Assembly (NCBI GenBank): GCA_963989385.1
Contig: OZ022511.1
Coordinates: 26,344,503-26,408,502 of the forward strand
Source: Ctena decussata
Lineage: Eukaryota > Mollusca > Bivalvia > Lucinida > Lucinidae
DNA length: 64,000 nt
Direction: 5' to 3'
Positions 32,449-43,587 of the stretch are shown here, in pieces; within the stretch, counting starts at the first letter, position 1; each line of letters opens with the position of its first letter. Below the pieces are notes generated by a model, which worked only from the letters and a program-made list of their open reading frames with translations, ran no database searches and had not been told where the DNA came from. The position numbers were made by a program, and so were the translations under genes.

Positions 32449-35310
32449 AGCTCACCTGAGCACGAAGTGCTCAGGGTGAGCTTTTGGGATACCCTGATGT
32501 CCGTCGTACGTCCGGACGGACGTCCGACAGTTTCGATCCAATCTTTATGAAACTTTGTCAGAATGTTAGTCTTTATAAAATCTAGGCCAAGTTCGAAACT
32601 GGGTCATGTCGGGTCAAAAACTAGGTCACTAGGTCAAATCTTAGAAAAACCTTGTGTACGCTCTAGAGGGCACAGTTTTCATCTAAAGTTCATGAAACTT
32701 CGTCAGAATGTTTATCCTCATAGTATCTAGGACAAGTTCGAAACTGGGTCACGTCGGATCAAAAAGTAGGTCACTAGGTCAAATCATAGAAAAACATTGT
32801 GTACGCACTAGAGGACACAGTTTTGATCCAATCTTTATGAAACTTTGTCAGAATGTTTATCTCCATAAAATCTAGGCCAAGTTCGAAACTGGGTCATGTC
32901 GGGTCAAAAACTAGGTCACTAGGTCAAATCTTAAGAAAACCTTGTGTACGCTCTAGAGGGCACAGTTTTCATCCAAAGTTCATGAAACTTTGTCAGAATA
33001 TTTATCCTCATAGTATCTAGGACAAGTTCGAAACTGGGTCATGTCGGGTCTAAAACTAGGTCACTAGGTCAAATCATAGAAAAACCTTATGTACGCTCTA
33101 GAGGACGCAGTTTTGATACAATCTTTATGAAACTTTGTCAGAATGCTTATCTGCATAAACTCTAGGCCAAGGTAGAAACTGGGTCATGTCGGGTCAAAAA
33201 CTAGGTCACTAGGTCAAATCTTAGAAAAGCCTTGTGTACGCTCTAGAAGGCACAGTTTTGATCCAAAGTTCATGAAACTTAATCAGAAAGTTTATCCTTA
33301 TAATATCTAGGATAAGTTTGAAACTGGGTCACGTCGGGTCAAAAACTAGGTCACTAGGTCAAATCATAGAAAAAAATTGTGTATGCTCTAGAGGACACAG
33401 TTTTGATTTAATCTTTATGAAACATTGTCAGAATGTTAGTCTTTATAAAATCTAGGCCAAGTTCGAAATTAGGTCTTGTTGGGTCAAAAACTAGGTCACT
33501 AGGTCAAATCTTAGAAAAGCCTTGTGTACGCTCTAGAAGGCACAGTTTTGATCCAAAGTTCATGAAACTTTGTCAGAATGTTTATCCTCATAATATGTAG
33601 GACAAGTTTGAAACTGGGTCATGTCGGGTCAAAAACTAGGTCACTAGGTCAAATCATAGAAAAACCTTGTGTACGCTCTAGAGGACACAGTTTTGATCTA
33701 ATCTTTATGAAACTTTGTCAGAATGTTTACTTCCATAAACTCTCGGCCAAGTTTGAAAGTAGGCCGTGTTGGGTCAAAAACTAGGTCACTAGGTCAAATC
33801 ATAGAAAAACCTTGTGTACGCTCTAGAAGACACAGTTTTAATCCAAAGTTCATGAAACTTTGTCAGAATGTTTATCCTCATAATATGTAGGATAAATTTG
33901 AAACTGGGTCATGTCGGGTCAAAATCTTGGTCACTAGGTCAAATCTTAGAAAAACATTGTGTACGCTCTAGAAGGCACAGTTTTCATCTAAAGTTCATGA
34001 AACTTTGTCAGAATGTTTATCCTCATAATATCTAGAACAAGTTTGAAACTGGGTCACGTCGGGTCAAAAACTAGGTCACTAGGTCAAATCATAGAAAAAC
34101 CTTGTGTACGCTCTAGAGGACACAGTTTTGATCCAATCTTTATGACACATTGTCAGAATGTTTATCTCCATAAACTCTAGGCCAAGTTCGAAACTGGGTC
34201 ATGTCGAGTCATAAACTAGGTCACTAGGTCAAATCTTAGAAAAACTTTGTAGACGCTCTAGAAGGCACAGTTTTCATCCAAAGTTCATGAAACTTTGTCA
34301 GAATGTTTATCCTCATAATATCTAGAATAATTTCTAAACTGGGTCACGTCGGGTCAAAATCTAGGTCACTAGGTCAAATCATAGAAAAACCTTGTGTACG
34401 CTCTAGATGACACAGTTTTGATCCAAGCTTTATGAAACATTGTCAGAATGTTTATCTCCATAAACTCTAGGCCAAGCTCGAATTTGGGTCATGTCGAGTC
34501 ATAAACTGGGTCACTAGGTCAAATCTTAGAAAAACCTTGTGTACGCTCTAGAAGGCACAGTTTTGATTCAAAGTTCATGAAACTTAGTCAGAATATTTAT
34601 CCTCATAATATGTAGGACAAGTTTGAAACTGGGTCATGTCGGGGCGAAAACTAGGTCACTAGGTCAAATCATTGAAAAACCTTGTGAACGCTCTAGAGGA
34701 CACAGTTTTGATCTAATATTTATGATACTTTGCCAGAATGTTTATCTCCATAAATTCCCGGCCAAGTTTGAAAGTAGGTCATGTCGGGTAAAAAACTAGG
34801 TCACTAGGTCAAATCTTAGAAAAATGTTGTGTAAGCACTAGAAGGCATAGTTTTGATCCAATCTTCATGAAACTATGTCAAAATGTTTATTGTCCATATA
34901 TCTAAGCCCCCTATGAAACTGAGTCACGTCGGCTCAAGGTCAAATCTTAGAAAAACTTTGTGTACACCCTAGAGGGCACAGTTTTGATCCAATCTTCATG
35001 AAACTCTGTCAGAATGTTTATCTTAATGAAATCTAGGTCAAGTTTGAAACTGGGTCGTGTCGGGTCACTAGGTCAAATATAAGAACGACCTTGTATACGC
35101 TCCAGGGGGCACAGTTTTGATCCAATCTCAATGAAACTGTGTTAGAATGTTTATTCTTACAATATCCAGGCCAAGTTTGAAACTGGGTCATGTCGGGTCA
35201 AAAACTAGGTCAAATGTTAGTATGGTAAAAACTCTTATAAATCTTCACCAGAGCCAGTGAACTGATTTATGCTCAGGTGAGCGATTCAGGGCCACCATGG
35301 CCCTCTTGTT
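32449..35310 (+). mobile_element. MITE-like cassette, type A (copy 2), with 290-bp higher-order repeat
   Basis: The head hairpin (AGCTCACCTGAGC, GCTCAGGGTGAGC) is at 32449-32482. TCCG words follow at 32498-32530, then about nineteen 145-bp monomers. The tail CTCAGGTGAGCGATTC with GGGCCACCATGGCCC ends near 35310. Two alternating monomer types (ATCTTTATGAAAC and AAGTTCATGAAAC) form a 290-bp dimer. The first type starts at 32541, 32831, 33121, 33411 and 33701, then 34136, 34426 and 34716. The host cassette resumes directly after it (TTCTATGTAGTTCTATGG). Confidence 0.85.
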
Positions 35311-36554
35311 CTATGTAGTTCTATGGTTCAAACCGAGGACCCCCTGGAGCGGATCCATTTTAGACCCTGGGGTCATCATTTGAATAAACTCGATAAAAGA
35401 CTACTAGGCAAAGCTACATACCAAATTTCAAGCTTCTGAGCCAAGTGGTTCTGAAGGAGAAGATTTTTTAAATATTTTTCTATATATTTTAATGGTTCAA
35501 ACCTAGGACTCCCTGTCTCAGAGCCATTTTGGACCCTGGGCCACCATTTGAACAAACTTGGTAAAAGACTACTAGGCAATGCTACATACTAAATTTCAAG
35601 CACCTGAGTCTTGCGGTTCTGAAGAAGAAGAATTTTTAATATTTTTCTGTGTATTTCTATAGTTCAAACCTGGGACTTCCTGCCCCGGACCCATTTTGAG
35701 CTTTTGGGCCACCATTTGAACAAACTTGGTAGAGCACCACTAGGCAATGCTACATACCAAATTTCAAGCATCTGAGCCGAGTAGTTCTGGTGGAGAAGAT
35801 TTTTAAGTATTTTTTAATTTCAAACACAAGACTCCCTGCCCCAGGGCCAATTTGGACCCTGGGGCGACCATTTGAACAAACTTGGTAGAGGACCACTAGG
35901 CAATGCTACAAACAAATTTCAAGCATCTGAGCCAAGAAGTTCTGGAGAAAAGATTTTTTAAAGTATTTTTTAGTTTCGAACCCAAGACCCCCTGCCCCAG
36001 GGCCATTTTGGACCCTGGGGCGACCATTTGAACAAACTTGGTAGAGGATTACTAGGCATGGGTACATACCAAAGTTTAAGCATCTGATCCAAGTACTTCT
36101 GTAGTAGAAGATTTTTAAATATTTTTTAGTTTCGAACACAAGAGCCCCTGCCCAAGGGCCATTTTAGACCCTGGGGCGACCATTTGAACAAACTTGGTAG
36201 AGGACCACTAGGCAATGTTACATACCAAATTTCACGAATCTGAGTCAAGCAGTTCTGGAGGAGAAGATTTTTAAGTATTTTTTAATTTCAAACCAAAGAC
36301 CCCCTGCCCCAGGGCAATTTTGGACCCTGGGGCCACCATTTGAACAAACTTGGTAGAGGACCACTAGGCAATGCTACATACCAAAAATCAAGCATCTGAG
36401 CCAAGCAGTTCTGGAGGAGAAGATTTTTAAGTATTTTTTAGTTTCGAACCCAACACGCCCTGCGCCAGAGCCATTTTGGACCCTGGGACCACTTGGTAGA
36501 GGACCACTAGACAATGCTACATTCCAAATTTCAAGCATCTGAGCCAAGCAGTTC

Positions 36555-36828
36555 GGGCCGCGTAGCGCAGTCGGTAGGGCACCTGACTCATAAGTCAGAG
36601 GTCCTGGGTTCGATACCCGGTCTGGCCACATACTTTCGTTTCTCCTTCCGCTGATTCAAGAAGGCCAGTTGTCAGTTACTGGCGAAAGTATGTGCACTTA
36701 GTACTGGTTAACCGCTTAGGAGGTCTAAGCCTGCCCAGGAATAGTGTGGTTAGGTTAACTGACCGTCCCGACATGACCATAGCTGTTTACTGTGGACGTT
36801 AAGCAACAAATCACTCACTCACTCACTC
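36555..36828 (+). mobile_element. tRNA-derived SINE (long family)
   Basis: The tRNA-like head (A box TAGCGCAGTCGG, B box GGTTCGATACC) is 36557-36627, with an anticodon-arm-like CTGACTCATAAGTCAG. The body has GCACTTAGTACTGGTTAACC and GACATGACCATAGCTG, and the tail is (CACT)n. The same family occurs at 6599, 42428 and 58782 in reverse. It splits a type-B unit between AAGCAGTTC and TGGAGGAGAAG. Only two bases at most are duplicated, unlike the 12-13 bp at the other copies. It is a SINE rather than a functional tRNA gene, because the conserved body continues for 200 bp. Confidence 0.88.
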
Positions 36829-37003
36829 TGGAGGAGAAGATTTTTAAGTATTTTCTAGTTTCGAACCCAAGACCCCCTGCCTCAGGGCCATTTTGGACCC
36901 TTGGGCCATCATTTGAACAAACTTGGTAGAGGAACACTAGACAATGCTTCATACCAAATATCAAAGCCCTAGGCCTAGCGGTTTCAGAGATGATGTCATT
37001 TAA

Positions 37004-37524
37004 AGGTAGGTTCCTGTACTTTGGAATGCATCATAATTTTGATGATTTTTTTTATCCAAGCTGTTGGAAAGCAATAAGTTTCACTAAAAGGTGTAAATAA
37101 AAAAACTGTAGAAAAGTCGTTTTGCAAGGGATTTCCTAACTCTGCTTCGCACACCAGTTAGTGCTATTTTTAGTTCGCGCCAAAAATAGATAACAGCTGA
37201 CTTCATGCTGCATTGCATTTCGGGATAGTTTTAATCCACCCGCCATGCCAGGACCTCTGGAAAAGCTCACGGCAAGAGAAAAATAACCGTTCGCAAATGG
37301 CATCAGAAACTGCGGACTTGTAGACATATATACATATTTATCTTTAGAACTGGAATTCCAACAACAAAAAAAATAAACCAAAGGGAAAACGACTATTTTC
37401 TACAACATCTGACGATTTTCTCAGTAGTAACAGTTTCAGAAAAATAAGAGAATTCAATACTACCCAGAAAAAGACAAAATTATTTTGTGAACACAATTGT
37501 TATCGCTAGGCCAGGAACCTACCT
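37004..37524. mobile_element. TTAA-flanked MITE (piggyBac-like ends)
   Basis: The 521-bp element begins AGGTAGGTTCCTG and ends CAGGAACCTACCT, with TTAA on both sides (37000-37003 and 37525-37528). Removing it restores a continuous type-B cassette. TTAA duplication is the mark of piggyBac-type transposition, although the terminal bases differ from the best-known piggyBac ends. There is no transposase. The - strand ORF at 37136-37381 has no recognisable domain. Confidence 0.75.
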
Positions 37525-37743
37525 TTAAAGCAAATTGTTGACGACGCACGACGGACAACGGACACTGGGTGATCACAATAGCTCACCCTGAGCCTAAAAA
37601 GCATGGATTAAAGTTCAGGAGTTAATACCGAGATGAAAGCAAGATGAGCACACAACACTGAGAAACAAAGTAAGCACTAACTTGTATTTCATAATCTCAA
37701 AACATACAGTTATACAAGTATAACTATCATGTATACGCTTTTT

Positions 37744-38512
37744 TATCCCCCGCCGAAGGCGGAGGGTATAGGTTTCTCCATGTCCGTCCGTCCGTCTGTC
37801 CGTCCATCCTTCCGTCCGTCCGTCCGTCTTTCCGTCCGGAGCCATAACTAAGTAAACTTATACTTAATATGTATCACCATAAGGTGGTTATGCACATAAA
37901 GTTTCATCAGAATGGCATCAGAAGTTCATGAATTATTGCCCTTGAATCAATTTGAAATTGACACATTTAGCCATAACTAAGTAATCAGTGAAAAAAAATT
38001 CTATGACACTTTTACCAAATACCCATCACCATAACACATTGATGCATCTTACGTTTTGTCGAAATCGCTTCAGTTAGCAATGAGTTATTGCCCTTGACTT
38101 GGTTTAAAATCAAGAAATTATGTCATAACTAAGTAACCAATGAATGGAATTTCATCAAACTTAAAATAATTATGTATTGTCTTGACAGAGCAGTGCACAT
38201 TGAATTTGATTATAATTGCATCAGTAGTGCATGATTTAATGCCCTTGAATTGATTTAAAATCTACAAATTAGCCATAACTTGGATACTGGACTGAACAAA
38301 ATTTCTTGAAACTGAATTAAAAATGTATCATTATAGTGAAGTGATATTGAGGCAAGTGTTTAAGAACAGCTTCAGCTTATGTCTCACTTATGCCAGAGTA
38401 ATAGTCATTGATTTGATTTACATTCCACAAGTTCAGTCCAGTGAACAAAATCATATGAAACTTTTAAGTAAACCATAATTAACGAGTCAGGGCCACTTCG
38501 GCGAGGGATATA
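37744..38512 (+). mobile_element. MITE-like tandem-repeat cassette, type G
   Basis: The head has the hairpin CCGCCGAAGGCGG within TATCCCCC...GGAGGGTATA. A very clean TCCG run lies at 37781-37838. About four ~125-bp units follow with the phrases TTAGCCATAACTAAGTAA and TTATTGCCCTTGAATC(G/A). The tail GGCCACTTCGGCGAGGGATATA mirrors the head. Confidence 0.75.
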
Positions 38513-38633
38513 AATTCACCGAATTTGCTTGTTCATACAAGGGTTGATCCAGATGTAATGTCACTTGAAGCCAACACGCTAACTACCCGGTCTTGGTCCC
38601 TTTAAAGACTCTTCTATATAGAACACCCCCAGT

Positions 38634-38760
38634 CTTTATTGGTTTTATGACCCTGTTTTGTCACTGTGAGATGAGATTTCCTTTGATGAAATAGCAGTGT
38701 CACTGGACTGTTGCATAATAGAATTATGACACCCAATAAACAGAATATTTGTCTTTAATT
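38634..38760 (+). repeat. dispersed repeat, copy 1 of 3
   Basis: GGTTTTATGACCCTGTTTTG, GATTTCCTTTGATGAAATAG, CAGTGTCACTGGACTGTTGC and TATGACACCCAATAAACAG recur, diverged, at 49240-49370 and more weakly at 46740-46860. The family is unknown. Confidence 0.55.
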
Positions 38761-39054
38761 CTAATCCGAATATTTACAGTTATATGATAATATCACATAG
38801 TATTTACTATGTAAACAGGGAGATATTGCTTTTGGACGTTTTGCGGTATATGTACGTCAGTCAGTCTGTCAGAGTCTCTGTTGCCAGCGTCTTTGTTTAT
38901 CAGCCACAGAAACCGTTTGCTTATTTATGTTCGCGTAATTTGATTTGGATAGAATTCTTCTAATACCTTTTCACATAGCCTTATCTTTTTTCCACCTTAT
39001 ATCGTCTCGTAAGACCGAAATGAAGCCAGACATGGCCCCGAGGTTATAAAAAAA
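38761..39054. other. anonymous sequence
   Basis: No gene or defined repeat is seen. Confidence 0.4.
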
Positions 39055-39247
39055 ATCATGCTCAACTCTGCTGAACATGATTTTTTTTCTGCTTATAAAT
39101 TTTAAATGCCAACAGTTGGCATTTTACCATTTATAAGCAGAAAAAATGGCCTTCTTAGTTTAGTAAAGCCTGAAAAATGCTAAATTTCTTTGTATTTTCA
39201 TATTGATGAGCATTTTAAATCTCAAGCGCAGTTGAGTTGAGCATGAT
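39055..39247. mobile_element. small palindromic MITE-like element
   Basis: 14-bp inverted ends, ATCATGCTCAACTC (39055-39068) and its complement (39234-39247). Inside is a second palindrome: arms near 39085-39100 and 39129-39144 around a core AAATGCCAAC/GTTGGCATTT (39104-39124). Confidence 0.55.
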
Positions 39248-41510
39248 TTGCCTTTAACCTTCGGCACTGGTTTCAGTGTCTGATATGAATCTGCACTATT
39301 TGCTCAGACCTACTTGTCCCAATACGTAGAGTTTATATGGTAGCTAATTTTAAGTCTGCATGAAGCAGGTTACTCATTAAGCTTGTCAATAAACTTGTTA
39401 TTATCAACGGAAGAGTAGCTCTTATCATGCCTTGTGATTCCTGCTGATTATCAACTAAAACAGGAAATAAAAGGACAAAGGCCAAACTGCCATGTCAGTA
39501 GCCGGGCAATATGTCTTAGAAAGGAATCAAGTAAAAAGATAAGCCACGATGAGGAGCTAATACAATCACATCCCATATCCTACCCTCAAAACCTAAACAC
39601 TGATTCTCAAGAAAGTGAGACAAATGGTGGCATGGCTTTAAACGTAGGTTAAACTATTTTTATATGCTGTCGACACAGTAACATCAGTTACTTCGACTAA
39701 ATCAAATAAGTTAACTGCTACTACCTAAACCATTTAAGTTATAATATTGATTCAAACACATGGAAAGACTCATATGCTCCTACCTAATACTGAAGGATCC
39801 CTCTATTTTTGTCTGTCATAATTAAAGATGTCAATGATTACTTTAAATTCTTGTGTAGACTTTCGGCTAAAACAAATAGTCTTGACTTGAAAAGGTTGCT
39901 TTTACAAGTTTTTTCGCATATTAATTAATGGGTATACGTTGGAACACAATGTATATTTTTTGTTTTTGCTTTTAATTCATGACCCGACTGTCCTTTTTTA
40001 TCATAGAGTTTGGTGTATTCTACTACTAGTCCAAGCATTAACAATGCATTCCAGAGCTTAGGATGAGGCTAACAATGTTTGTTTTTTCACCAAGTAGGTA
40101 GAATCAGTCAGCTTTGAAGGTTATAAATATTTTTTTGTTATCTATTCAATTCAAATTTGTTTTGACGCGTCGCGTCCTTATCATTCCGAAAAACGTAATT
40201 TTTCACGTGTATTTTACGGGTCAAGCAAAAAATCACCCCGTATATAAACAAGTAAGAATCCTACTGCCTAACCCCAACTAGTCAGCGGACATCCATCGTA
40301 ACCCTTATCGAATAAATTTCGTGAAAAATATTTTTCACGTTTCATAAAATTATTTTACGGGACGAATTATACGGGGTAGTAATTTTGAGTAGTTCAAGCA
40401 GGGAACCAGCAGAAAGCTGATATACTCTTAAAAATAGCACACTGTCTTATTCATTTACACATAAACCGTCACTTGGAAGCTGCCAAAGATAGAAAACACC
40501 GTACGGAAATTTTCAGTTTTTGTTTTGTTTTTAAATTTTCATTTTATGATTTAATGATTAAACATAATATTCGTTTAATAGTTACCTATTTTTCAACGAA
40601 ATTAGATATGTTCATATATGCGCTTAATAATGTCCATTGATTGTACTGTGCAGTTATATTGAAACACTGATGCCCTTGGTCTATATTTGGCATTAAATCA
40701 TGGGCAACTGTTTTCCTCAGCCCCCTATAATCTACCTGTAAACGACATTATCGCGTGAGCTTGAAATAGCATTAAATCATATAGGACATTGACAGTTTTT
40801 CCCCTTTTTTTGTCTTCCTTGAATAAAAAATGAAAAATGTTGTGTTAGGTCAATATAGTGCACTTTCTTAGCTGCACATAGATTTTTTTTTTCAAACTTT
40901 TAAGTTTACATTTAATGCGGTCATTTTTGGTCCGATTAATATGGCCATCATTTCCTAATAGTATATAGGAAAAATAGAGAAATGAGCAAAAAGTTACTCA
41001 GTTTTCCACGTTTTTCTTAAAGCACGAATCTAAAGTAAAAATGTTGTGTTATTCTAGTATTCTACACTATCTTACAAATCTTTTTATATATTTTGTAGCA
41101 AAATCAAAGAAATATTAGTGCGGTCATTTTTTACAAACTTAATACTACCCTACATATTAAAACTGAATTTTCAGTACCGTGCGTGACTGTATCGAGGTGG
41201 GGAGAATTGTTGGGGACGAGCGTTCGAGCAGTCCCGTATAATACAGAAATGTGTCCCGTAAAATTCATTTACATTTACATGTAATAGCAGTTCTTCGAAG
41301 AAAATCGTTCCGACAGACCTGAGAATAAGAAATTTTATCACATAGATACAGAATTTTGGACTGCCTAAGAAGCAATCTGCATGTTTGATAAAACTTGGCT
41401 TTCAGAGTCTTTATCTTGCCCACCGGTCCGATAAAGATTTTCCCGGTCTGATATGTTTATCAGCCCGTCGTTAACGTCAACGATGTCGCGTGAGATATTT
41501 CGACGTTATT
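39248..41510. other. anonymous AT-rich intergenic sequence
   Basis: No supported gene. At 40226-40386, ATCACCCCGTATA and TATACGGGGTAGTAATTTT form a loose inverted pair about 140 bp apart. The ORF at 39434-39652 has no recognisable domain. Confidence 0.45.
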
Positions 41511-42988
41511 GAGACGTTCTCAGTTAAGCTGGACCATTAGCTATTAATTTTGTCCTTCGTATTGCCTTTCTATAAATTACAAAATAACGGTCCTGTTAAC
41601 CCTCTGACAAGTTGCCCTCTGTCTAAAGAAGTAGATAAAAGTACCAAGACATACATGCGTTTTGTTAGACATTTTTAACACTGGTTCGAATAATGATACC
41701 CTGGTTTAAAATGCTACGTTTTTAAATGTCGCAATATTGCCGTTGCATAGATATGAACGCCGCACGGCTAAAAATAGATAAATCATTGCTTAAAATCGAG
41801 TTCCAAATTTTAAATTCAGATGATTTCTTACATATTTACCCGCTTAAACAATTTCTAAAGGGTAGTTTTTGCTACGAAATGAGACTGGGAACTCATGTCG
41901 CAAATTTTATGTAACCTACGTCACAGCGGTAAATTCGTTATACATGTATTAACTAAAATGGCCCGGCATCATAAAACTTACAAGATCACACGAAGAAATA
42001 TGTGTTCCTCAATATCTTATATCATTTGTGCAAAATTGCTAAATTTGTATATTTTACTCGACTTCAAAATACATTACCCCAGCATTTTTTTTGTCGGAAT
42101 GTAACCTTATGTCACGGGCTTTTCTTAAAACTGAGCAAAGCAATCGCTCTAAAATTCATATGCAAAATCCTGCCTAGTAACAGCTACAAGAAGGTGTGCT
42201 TAGATTTCATGCACTGAAACATTAAATGATATAAAAACGTTAAAATATGTGCACTGTAACCTACGTCACACGTAACCTACGCCATAACGTCACTAAGACC
42301 ATGTTTTGAAAGCGTTGACGTCATTTGATTAAGCAGCGCTTCATAGAAAATCCAATTCTTCCAAAAAAGCAAAGAAAAACCTTTTAAATTGAAACCAGCC
42401 AAAATAATCAAATGTCAGTAGATTAGTTGGTTGGTTGGTTGATTTGATGCTTAACGTCAACGGTAAACAACTAAGGTCATGTCGGGACGGTCAGTTAACC
42501 TAACCACACTATTCCTGGGCAGGCTTAGACCTCCTAAGCGGTTAACCAGTACTAAGTGCACATACTTTCGCCAGTAACTGACAACTGCCCTTCTTGAATC
42601 AGCGGAAGGAGAAACGAAAGTATGTGGCCAGACCGGGATTCGAACCCAGGACCTCTGACTAACGAGTCAGGTGCCCTACAGATTGCGCTACCCGGCCCGG
42701 CAGTAGATTAGTAAATGTGCAATTCTACGCATGTCAAAGAAATCGTATGCGACATCGTCTTTCAACGCATCTTAATAACGTCATAAAATACGCCGTTTCT
42801 AATTGTTAGGGTATGTCTCTAAATATGGTTGGTATTCCATTATCTAAAATTATTATCTGAAAAAAGTTTAAAGATTTGAAGCAGATATAATAAGCATTAT
42901 ATGTTCGTGATTTTTTCTTGAATTCTGGAATGGTTGTATATATGGCCATTTTTGTCCGCGAATGGCCCAGCTTAACTGAGAACGTCTC
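41511..42988. repeat. region bounded by a perfect 22-bp inverted repeat
   Basis: 41511-41532 (GAGACGTTCTCAGTTAAGCT...) is the exact complement of 42967-42988. Weaker similarity extends about ten bases inward. The interior has three occurrences of GTAACCTACGTCAC-like words (41911, 42246, 42264), overlapping short ORFs without domains, and a SINE. It may be a DNA transposon relic. Confidence 0.5.
42428..42700 (-). mobile_element. tRNA-derived SINE (long family), reverse orientation
   Basis: The head is at the right end (- strand GGCCGGGTAGCGCAATCTG then GGGTTCGAATCCC). The body is shared with the copies at 6599, 36555 and 58782. The tail is (CCAA)n on the - strand. A perfect 12-bp duplication CAGTAGATTAGT lies at 42416-42427 and 42701-42712. 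Confidence 0.92.
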
Positions 42989-43474
42989 TAAAATGGCGAA
43001 TGCGATGTGGCAGAACAGAAAATTTCTCACCCTTTCAGAGCTTCTTTCTCTCTTATTATCCATCGTAGACATAAAGTGTGACCACTCATTTTCTTAGTTA
43101 GATCGAAAGGAACACGTTGGTGTCAAAATAAATATGACATGGCTGAATTTTTTGTTTCGCTACAAAACGGCAAGCGCTACAACTCTGGACGGGCGGGAAA
43201 CATTTCAGGTGGCGCAGTGAGTAAGACTAATCGTTAGATCCCTTGTTTCATTCCATACTTGTCTTCAATACCCTACTCGTTTCATTATACAATAGAATAT
43301 TACAGTCACACTCGGATGTCCATGCCATTGTGTTTGCTGGATGGCCTTTTAGGCCTTGGCCTTCACCAGTAGCATAGTGCAAGTTTCCACAACTTCAGAA
43401 ATGTTGATTTCTAGCAACTATTTCGGTACATTTTTTTCTTAACTAAAATCTACATGATAAACAGATCAAACATA
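42989..43474. other. anonymous sequence
   Basis: No gene or repeat boundary identified. Confidence 0.4.
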
Positions 43475-43587
43475 GGTTTTTCGTTATCACCCGATATATC
43501 AGCCCTCGACCAATATCGGAACTCGGGCAAGCCCTCGGTCCGATATGGGAGTCTCGGGCTGATAAATCGGGAAATAAGGAAAAACCC
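43475..43587. repeat. 113-bp imperfect palindrome
   Basis: The arms (about 31 bp, about four mismatches) read GGTTTTTCGTTATCACCCG and onward against the complement of CGGGAAATAAGGAAAAACC. The loop contains internally repeated CTCGG and CCGATAT words. Related words (CCGGTCTGATATGTTTATCAG) occur near 41440. Confidence 0.6.

Larger units (their letters stand above)
31818..37600 (-). mobile_element. MITE-like tandem-repeat cassette, type B, with three nested insertions
   Basis: Read on the - strand, the head (near 37600) has CTCAGGGTGAGC followed by TGTCCGTTGTCCGTCG. The tail is at 31818-31855, where the + strand reads ACAAGAGGGCCAAGAGGCCC then CGCTCATCTGAGC. The array unit is ~157 bp with the phrases TTTCAAGCATCTGAGCCAAG, GGGCCATTTTGGACCCTGG and ATTTGAACAAACTTGGTAG (+ strand). 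Interruptions are another cassette (32449-35310), a SINE (36555-36828) and a TTAA-flanked MITE (37004-37524). The ORFs here simply translate array units. Confidence 0.8.

Noticed and set aside
36555..36627. tRNA gene with an apparent CAT anticodon arm
   Set aside because: The arm is not a clean cloverleaf, and the sequence continues into a 200-bp body shared with three other loci, so it is a SINE head.
28866..38512. CRISPR array or bacterial repeat locus suggested by regular repeats
   Set aside because: Units are 125-290 bp with no short repeat/unique spacer pattern, and the DNA is clearly eukaryotic.
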